Positions 60,946 to 64,000 of a stretch of 64,000 nucleotides of DNA are shown here, one piece after another. Origin of the DNA: Colwellia psychrerythraea. Lineage in GTDB: Bacteria; Pseudomonadota; Gammaproteobacteria; Enterobacterales; Alteromonadaceae. Within the stretch, counting starts at the first letter, position 1. Each line of letters begins with the position of its first letter. Below the pieces are notes generated by a model. It was not told where the DNA came from and did not search any database. It saw only the letters and a list, made by a program, of their open reading frames with translations. The stretch lies in assembly GCF_000764185.1 (NCBI RefSeq), contig NZ_JQEC01000004.1:124001-188000 (forward strand), written 5' to 3'. Position numbers and translations under genes: made by a program.

Positions 60946-62124
60946 ATGGCTTTATCAGTAAATACCAATATATCATCACTAAATGCGCAACGTAATTTAA
61001 CCAAATCAGGTGCGGGACTTGCTGAGTCAATGCAACGTTTATCATCAGGTATGCGGATTAACAGCGCAAAAGATGATGCTGCTGGTTTGCAAATATCTAA
61101 TCGTTTAACTTCACAAATAAATGGTTTAGGTGTTGCTCAACGTAATGCTAACGATGGTATTTCGATGGCACAAACCGCTGAAGGTGCGATGCAAGAATCT
61201 ACTAACATCTTACAGCGGATGCGTGAACTATCATTGCAGTCGGCTAACGGTTCAAACTCTTCAGACGATCGCGCTGCACTGCAAAAAGAAGTATCAGCAT
61301 TACAAACAGAATTAACTCGTATTGCAGAAACGACTTCTTTTGGTGGTCAAAACTTACTTGATGGCAGTTTTGGTACCAAAGCCTTTCAGGTAGGATCAAA
61401 TACAGGTGAATCAATTTCGGTTGGCTTAAAAGATATCAGTGCTGATGTTATTGGTGATACTAATACCCATGCTGTTAGTGCTGGCGCAGTTACCGCTGGT
61501 GAGTTATCTACCGCTGAGATTGGTAATGGCGGCACTATGTCTGTCTCATATCTATCAAGTACCGGTGCTACAGCAAAAGTAATTGAAGTTGATATGAGCG
61601 CGGTAACGGCAACGGGCACTACAACGGATATGGGCACTCTTGATTCAGCCTTGAATGCCTCACTTAACGGTATTGGTGTCACATCTACTGCTGGTGTACT
61701 TGGTGGTAGTATGATCTCTTCGACTGCAACTTTGACTATTAACATGGAAGATACTGCAGGCGGTGCTACGGCAGCTGCAACGGTTGGTATTTCTGTATCT
61801 GCGGCAGTAACTACGCAAGTGGATGATATCGATATTACTAGCGCTGTTGGCTCTAGTGCTGCGGTAAGAACCATTGATAATGCATTGGCTGAGATAAATA
61901 ATAGCCGAGCAGATTTGGGTGCGGTACAAAACAGATTTAGCCATACCATTAGTAATTTGGCTAATGTTCAAGAGAATGTTTCCGCATCGCGTAGTCGTAT
62001 TCAAGATACAGACTTTGCCGCTGAAACCGCACGAATGACTAAGAACCAGATATTACAACAGGCGGGTACTTCGATTCTTGCTCAGTCTAATCAATTACCT
62101 CAGGCAGCATTAAGCTTGTTATAA
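60946..62124 (+). CDS. Flagellin, second copy
   Basis: A 392-residue filament subunit, nearly the same as flagellin 1. Changes are scattered, for example ESM for TSM near residue 28, SDDRAAL for SEDRAAL, and a C-terminus of [20 protein letters not shown] then [11 protein letters not shown], one residue shorter. Parts of its central domain match flagellin 1 almost base for base, while the ends carry more silent changes. AGGAG precedes ATG. Preceded by a sigma-28 promoter. Confidence 0.96.
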   Translation: MALSVNTNISSLNAQRNLTKSGAGLAESMQRLSSGMRINSAKDDAAGLQISNRLTSQINGLGVAQRNANDGISMAQTAEGAMQESTNILQRMRELSLQSANGSNSSDDRAALQKEVSALQTELTRIAETTSFGGQNLLDGSFGTKAFQVGSNTGESISVGLKDISADVIGDTNTHAVSAGAVTAGELSTAEIGNGGTMSVSYLSSTGATAKVIEVDMSAVTATGTTTDMGTLDSALNASLNGIGVTSTAGVLGGSMISSTATLTINMEDTAGGATAAATVGISVSAAVTTQVDDIDITSAVGSSAAVRTIDNALAEINNSRADLGAVQNRFSHTISNLANVQENVSASRSRIQDTDFAAETARMTKNQILQQAGTSILAQSNQLPQAALSLL

Positions 62125-62154
62125 TAACGATTAGGTTAATATCGAGAAGCAAGC

Positions 62155-62192
62155 AAAAAAGGAAGGAGTGGTAACACACTTTCCTTTTTTGT
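62155..62192 (+). terminator. Terminator after flagellin 2
   Basis: AAAAAAGGAAGGAGTG-GTAA-CACACTTTCCTTTTTT, with one or two mismatches in the stem and a T run. Confidence 0.88.
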
Positions 62193-62250
62193 GTTTAAGT
62201 TAGTCTTAAATTTTTAGAAAATTTTAAACTAAATAATTAAGGGGTAAATA

Positions 62251-62673
62251 ATGAGCGTAGAATTTACAACAATGGCAACAGATACTTTGCCAGTTAACCC
62301 CAAAACAGCTCAGGGAAATAATCAGCAAACGATAAACAACCTTGCTGATACTGATCAAAGTATCGAAAATAAGTTCATGACAGCTAAAGAAACTTTAGAG
62401 GTTGAACAAATTAGCAACAAAGAAATACAAGATGAGGAAAGTGCACTGTCTACCCCTCAACTTGAAAAAGTGGCAAAACAATTGCAAGAGTTTATAGGCA
62501 AGATGAACCAAGGGTTAGAGTTTTCAGTAGATGAAGATTCTGGGCGTGATGTGATTAAAGTGATAGACCGGAAGTCGGGCGAGGTTATTAAGCAATATCC
62601 ATCGGAAGAAGTTCTATCGTTGGTAGCAAAACTTTCTGAAGCGACAGGAAATTTTGTTGATTCAAAGGTATAA
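62251..62673 (+). CDS. flaG: FlaG family protein
   Basis: A 140-residue protein. The N-terminal 70 residues are polar and disordered; the conserved C-terminal FlaG domain has LQEFIGKMNQGLEFSVDEDS, then VIKVIDRKSGEVIKQYPSEE and VLSLVAKLSE. FlaG is linked to filament length control. It sits between the flagellins and fliD, as in Vibrio. AAGGGG precedes ATG at a suitable distance. Confidence 0.92.
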   Translation: MSVEFTTMATDTLPVNPKTAQGNNQQTINNLADTDQSIENKFMTAKETLEVEQISNKEIQDEESALSTPQLEKVAKQLQEFIGKMNQGLEFSVDEDSGRDVIKVIDRKSGEVIKQYPSEEVLSLVAKLSEATGNFVDSKV

Positions 62674-62735
62674 TTGTACCTTAATCAAAGTTATCGGCCG
62701 TATTGATTTTTATTATAAAGTAAGTGAGTATTATT

Positions 62736-64000
62736 ATGATTACATTTCAAGGGCTAGGCTCTGGTTTACAGGTTGGTGAAATTGTCGAAGCGATTGTTGG
62801 TGCAGAAAAAGTCCCTTACGAATCTCGTATGAATCAACAGCAAGCGATCATCAGTGCCGATATTTCTGCGGTGGGTGCACTCAAGTCTGCTTTAGAAAAA
62901 GTACAAGAATCGATTGCTAATTTGGCAGATGTAGATAAATACCAACAGCGCACCACTGCTGGTGATGATGACTTTATTTCATTAAGCTCAAGCAAAGAAG
63001 CAAGTGTAGGAAGTTATTCAGTTAAAGTCGATGCGCTTGCCTCATCACATAAATTGTTATCGACAGGCATCGACAGTGAAGAAGCTATAGGTGAAGGAAC
63101 ATTAACCTTTAATTCGGGCACTAATAGTTTTGATGTGACAGTTTCTGATACCGCCACATTAAGTGAAATTCGTGATTCAATTAATGATAATGAAGATAAT
63201 GATTCAGTTATTGCCACCATCATCACCGATGATAATGGCCAACACTTGGTCTTAACGAGTAAAGACACCGGTGTTGCCAATACTATAACCGTGACTGCCA
63301 ATGATGTTGGTGACGGCGACCATACTGATAATATAGGCCTTTCTCGTTTAGCCTCTAATAATTTAACCGAAGTTGATGTTGCGGCTGATGCTCAGATCAC
63401 TATCGATGGCACGTTGGTCGTCACTAGTAGCACTAATGAGTTTAGCAACGTCATTGATGGCATCGATATCACAGCAAAAAAAGCTCAGGATGTTGATGAT
63501 GACCTGAGTCAGGTGAAAATTAGTGAGGATAATAGCAATATTAAAGAGACCTTGGATGAATTTGTTAAAGCATATAATGAACTTGTCGACCTGAGTAGTA
63601 ATTTAGGTAAAGTCGGTGATGGGAATAGCGGAATTTTATCTGGAGATTCTCTATTACGAGGGGTAATGTCTAAAATTCGCAATGAAATAAGTTCAAGTTT
63701 TGATTTTGGTAACAATGGTGAGAGCTCGCTTACTCAGCTTGGCATAGAGACAGATAAATACGGTAAACTGAGTATTGATGATAGTAAATTAAATGATGCT
63801 ATCAAAGAAAATGTTGATAATGTTCAAAGCTTCTTTATTGGTACCGATGCTAAACCAGGCCTTGCTGGTACAATAAATGAAATGCTTAATTTTTATACTG
63901 AATCAGATGGCCTTATTCAGGGGCGTATAGACAGTAAAGAAAAACAACTTAGTGGAATTGATGTCGATAGAGCTAATTTTTCCAGAAAGATGGACTCGTT
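62736..64000 (+). CDS. fliD: Flagellar filament cap protein FliD, 3' end outside window
   Basis: First 421 codons of the filament cap/hook-associated protein 2; the frame is open at the right edge. MITFQGLGSGLQVGEIVEAI then VGAEKVPYESRMNQQQAIIS is the FliD N-terminal signature; the middle includes LSSSKEASVGSYSVKVDALA, TLSEIRDSINDNEDND and the later IKETLDEFVKAYNELVDLSS. It lies 62 bases after flaG. fliS is expected next, beyond the window. Confidence 0.94.
   Translation, partial: MITFQGLGSGLQVGEIVEAIVGAEKVPYESRMNQQQAIISADISAVGALKSALEKVQESIANLADVDKYQQRTTAGDDDFISLSSSKEASVGSYSVKVDALASSHKLLSTGIDSEEAIGEGTLTFNSGTNSFDVTVSDTATLSEIRDSINDNEDNDSVIATIITDDNGQHLVLTSKDTGVANTITVTANDVGDGDHTDNIGLSRLASNNLTEVDVAADAQITIDGTLVVTSSTNEFSNVIDGIDITAKKAQDVDDDLSQVKISEDNSNIKETLDEFVKAYNELVDLSSNLGKVGDGNSGILSGDSLLRGVMSKIRNEISSSFDFGNNGESSLTQLGIETDKYGKLSIDDSKLNDAIKENVDNVQSFFIGTDAKPGLAGTINEMLNFYTESDGLIQGRIDSKEKQLSGIDVDRANFSRKMDS

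Noticed and set aside
59840-61949. Long minus-strand frames across both flagellin genes (189 and 187 codons)
   Set aside because: They mirror the biased Ala/Thr/Ser codons of the flagellins and have no start signals.
1-64000. tRNA, rRNA, CRISPR arrays, prophage or secretion-system clusters
   Set aside because: Looked for by eye on both strands; no cloverleaf ends, regularly spaced repeats or phage genes were seen. A tRNA scan would be needed to be certain.

Overview
The window reads as chromosome of a low-GC marine gammaproteobacterium of the Alteromonadales, most like Colwellia. I infer this from the AT-rich codon use, the FlgO/FlgP/FlgT set typical of Vibrio- and Alteromonas-type polar flagella, EfpL, and the overall protein style. 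No rRNA, tRNA, CRISPR array or intact transposase was seen.

Layout. (1) 1-12.7 kb is mixed housekeeping: the 3' part of a sensor kinase gene, a two-gene cassette (methyltransferase-like, ATP-grasp) followed by a decayed second copy of the kinase 3' end, then CreA, a secreted S9 peptidase, a chemoreceptor, a lipoprotein M13 peptidase, a PAP2 phosphatase, a DUF2956 protein and an RluE-like pseudouridine synthase. (2) 13.2-18.2 kb holds two fold-type II PLP enzymes, an Lrp-type regulator and an unusual MOSC/ferredoxin-reductase/2Fe-2S fusion. (3) 19.2-37.1 kb is a collagen and hydroxyproline utilisation region: a short M9-type collagenase, a POT peptide transporter, two M24 Xaa-Pro peptidases, every step of trans-4-hydroxyproline conversion to 2-oxoglutarate (epimerase, FAD oxidoreductase, DapA-family deaminase, semialdehyde dehydrogenase), and the trans-3-hydroxyproline branch to proline (dehydratase, reductase). 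(4) 37.3-40.7 kb has an LpxR-type lipid A deacylase, a small coiled-coil protein, EfpL and an M14-like hydrolase. (5) 40.9-64 kb is a polar flagellar block: flgT, flgOP, flgAMN, cheV, cheR, flgBCDE, flgFGHIJKL, two flagellins, flaG and the start of fliD.

How it works together. A palindrome, TTGTATACAA or a close variant, lies upstream of the S9 peptidase, the DapA-family gene, the divergent dadA-like/epimerase pair and one M24 peptidase, with a weaker variant before a second FAD oxidoreductase. This suggests one regulon, probably under a GntR-type regulator outside the window, joining extracellular protein breakdown to peptide uptake, prolyl-peptide cleavage and hydroxyproline catabolism. In the flagellar block, sigma-54-type (GG-N10-GC) sites are seen before flgO, flgB, flgF and the first flagellin, and sigma-28-type sites before flgM and the second flagellin, matching the tiered control known for Vibrio-type polar flagella.

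Signs of rearrangement are frequent: a duplicated kinase 3' end, a duplicated and decayed dadA-like segment flanking the DapA-family gene, two MITE-like repeats, another inverted-repeat element, a duplicated flgC 3' end forming a small ORF, and a near-identical tract shared by the central parts of the two flagellin genes. All calls come from reading the sequence; no database search was run.
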